Source: Ascidiaceihabitans sp047624005
GTDB lineage: Bacteria; Pseudomonadota; Alphaproteobacteria; Rhodobacterales; Rhodobacteraceae
NCBI GenBank assembly: GCA_047624005.1
Contig: JBLHPE010000155.1
Location: 1-5,614, forward strand
Reading direction: 5' to 3'
Length of the DNA: 5,614 nucleotides
Below, one piece after another: positions 4,336 to 5,614 of the stretch (positions are counted from its first letter, which is position 1; every line of letters starts with the position of its first letter). Below the pieces are notes generated by a model. It worked only from the letters and a program-made list of their open reading frames with translations, ran no database searches and was not told where the DNA came from. The position numbers and the translations under genes were made by a program.

Positions 4336-5614
4336 TTGATTGGTTGCGCAGTGGTTTCAGGTGAGAGCAGTCGGGTCAAGGGGACAGTCGCTTCGATAAC
4401 AGTGCCTTTGCTTTGTCCACGCAAGGATTTTATCCGCAATTCCCCGTCCAACTGCTCGACGCGTTCTTGCATGTTGCGCAGACCAATTCCGGCACCGCGG
4501 TTGTGTCGTGACTGGTTCAGACCACACCCATTGTCGCAGATTTTTAGGGTCGCCCCCTTCTTGTGTCCACGTAAGTCTACCGTGACATGGGTGGCCCCAG
4601 CATGGCGTTCAATATTTGTTAACGCTTCTTGCGCGATGCGGTAGAGCGCGATCTTGGCGTTTTGATCCAGACGATTGCGAAAGACGACAGTGTCAAATTC
4701 GGTATCAATGCCGGTACGTTTTTCAAATTCTTCAACTAAGGATTTAAGGGCAGGGCCTAGTCCAAGATCATCAAGGACACCGGGGCGTAAATCCCGGCTG
4801 ATCCGGCGCACCTCTGTAATTGCCGTCCCCAAATTGTCGATGCCTTGTTCAAGCGAGCTGCCAGCATCAGGTTCGCCCTGAAGTAACCGTCTTCGCGCAC
4901 TGTCCAAGGCAAAACGGACGCCAACAAGGATTTGGCTGATCCCATCATGCAATTCCCGTGCCACACGGCCGCGTTCTTCTTCTTGTGCGTCAAACACCCG
5001 CTGGGTAAGTTTCTTTAATTTCGCATCAGCCAAGCGGCGTTCGCGAAAGTTGATCACCATTCCTGATCCAAACACCAAGACCAGCGCAGCAAGTGTAATG
5101 ACCGAGATATAGCCAAAGGTACTTCGAACGCGGGCCTCAACCTCGGCCCGCGCTGTTGCGACTGATGATAAAACATCGTCGATAAAGACACCTGTTCCAA
5201 CGGCCCACCGCCATGATGGAAAAGATGTCACGTATGTAATCATTTGCGCGTCTTTGCCCGTGGATGGTTTGGACCAAAGATGTGTCAAATATCCGTCACC
5301 TTGCCGCGCTATACGCAGCAATTCATCTACAACTGGGACGCCTACGCTGTTTTTTTCACCCGACCAATTTTGATTAATCCGTTCGGTTTGGCGCGGGCTA
5401 ACAAGGTTTGTGCCATCGTAATCATAGACGAAAAAGAAACCGTCTGTGCCATAGATCATCGCGGACAGGATTTGACTAACTTGCTTTTTGGCATCCTCAT
5501 CGTCAGGTGCTGCGTTGCCATAGATAAAATAAAACCCGTTGCGGGCTTGGGTCACATAATTGCGCAATTCGACCTTTTTTGCTGCCAACAACTGGATCTC
5601 AAGTGCTTTGATTT
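4332..5614 (-). CDS. Membrane sensor histidine kinase with Cache domain (5' end outside window)
   Basis: The frame is open to the right edge, so the N-terminus is missing; the TTG at 5589-5591 is read as an internal Leu, not a start. Counting from that codon as 1, residues about 1-140 form an extracytoplasmic single-Cache sensor domain (YGTDGFFFVYDYDGTNLVSP, WRWAVGTGVFIDDV), about 158-181 a membrane helix, and about 185-200 a linker helix. Residues 206-270 are a HisKA_3 dimerisation domain with phosphoacceptor His215 (RVARELHDGISQ). An HATPase_c domain follows with N-box (QEALTNIERHA), G1 box DNGCGL and G2 box GAGIGLRNM. A first membrane helix probably lies beyond the edge. This HisKA_3 type pairs with NarL-type regulators, in line with the overlapping gene downstream. 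Cache domains bind small molecules such as carboxylates; the ligand here is unknown. Confidence 0.93.
   Translation of the reverse strand, partial: IKALEIQLLAAKKVELRNYVTQARNGFYFIYGNAAPDDEDAKKQVSQILSAMIYGTDGFFFVYDYDGTNLVSPRQTERINQNWSGEKNSVGVPVVDELLRIARQGDGYLTHLWSKPSTGKDAQMITYVTSFPSWRWAVGTGVFIDDVLSSVATARAEVEARVRSTFGYISVITLAALVLVFGSGMVINFRERRLADAKLKKLTQRVFDAQEEERGRVARELHDGISQILVGVRFALDSARRRLLQGEPDAGSSLEQGIDNLGTAITEVRRISRDLRPGVLDDLGLGPALKSLVEEFEKRTGIDTEFDTVVFRNRLDQNAKIALYRIAQEALTNIERHAGATHVTVDLRGHKKGATLKICDNGCGLNQSRHNRGAGIGLRNMQERVEQLDGELRIKSLRGQSKGTVIEATVPLTRLLSPETTAQPIK

Overview
The window reads as chromosomal DNA of an alphaproteobacterium, most likely a roseobacter-type Rhodobacteraceae. This rests on recall of how the IlvB and IlvN proteins, the Cache-type histidine kinase and the short XRE regulator look in that group; no search was run. 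Base composition appears moderate, and the left edge looks like a hot spot for insertion.

Layout, left to right. (1) Positions 1-305, minus strand: the start of a probable IS630-type transposase, which runs off the window, next to an XRE-type DNA-binding protein whose reading frame appears cut short by that element at a TATA site. (2) Positions 306-528: the upstream region shared by the XRE gene and a plus-strand gene, with an inverted repeat that could be an operator. (3) Positions 529-870, plus strand: a small uncharacterised protein. (4) Positions 915-3333, minus strand: ilvB and ilvN, the large and small subunits of acetolactate synthase, with a GAAA-capped hairpin between them. (5) Positions 3334-3534, minus strand: a leader region carrying a promoter-like pair, a 15-residue leader peptide with the run Val-Val-Val-Ile-Leu, alternative hairpins and a strong intrinsic terminator just before ilvB. 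This has the layout of a ribosome-mediated transcription attenuator. (6) Positions 3679-5614, minus strand: a NarL/FixJ-type response regulator and a membrane Cache-domain histidine kinase whose genes overlap by ATGA; the kinase is cut by the right edge.

How the parts work together. IlvB and IlvN catalyse the first shared step of branched-chain amino acid synthesis. The ACT domain of IlvN should give feedback inhibition of the enzyme. The leader should tune transcription to the supply of charged Val, Ile and Leu tRNAs: stalling on these codons would allow read-through into ilvB, while smooth translation to the stop would favour termination. The two-component pair lies upstream on the same strand but is separated from ilvB by its own promoter-like region, so a functional link is not shown. 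The most noteworthy items are the ilvB leader attenuator, which is too short for routine gene calling, and the probable insertion junction at the left edge.
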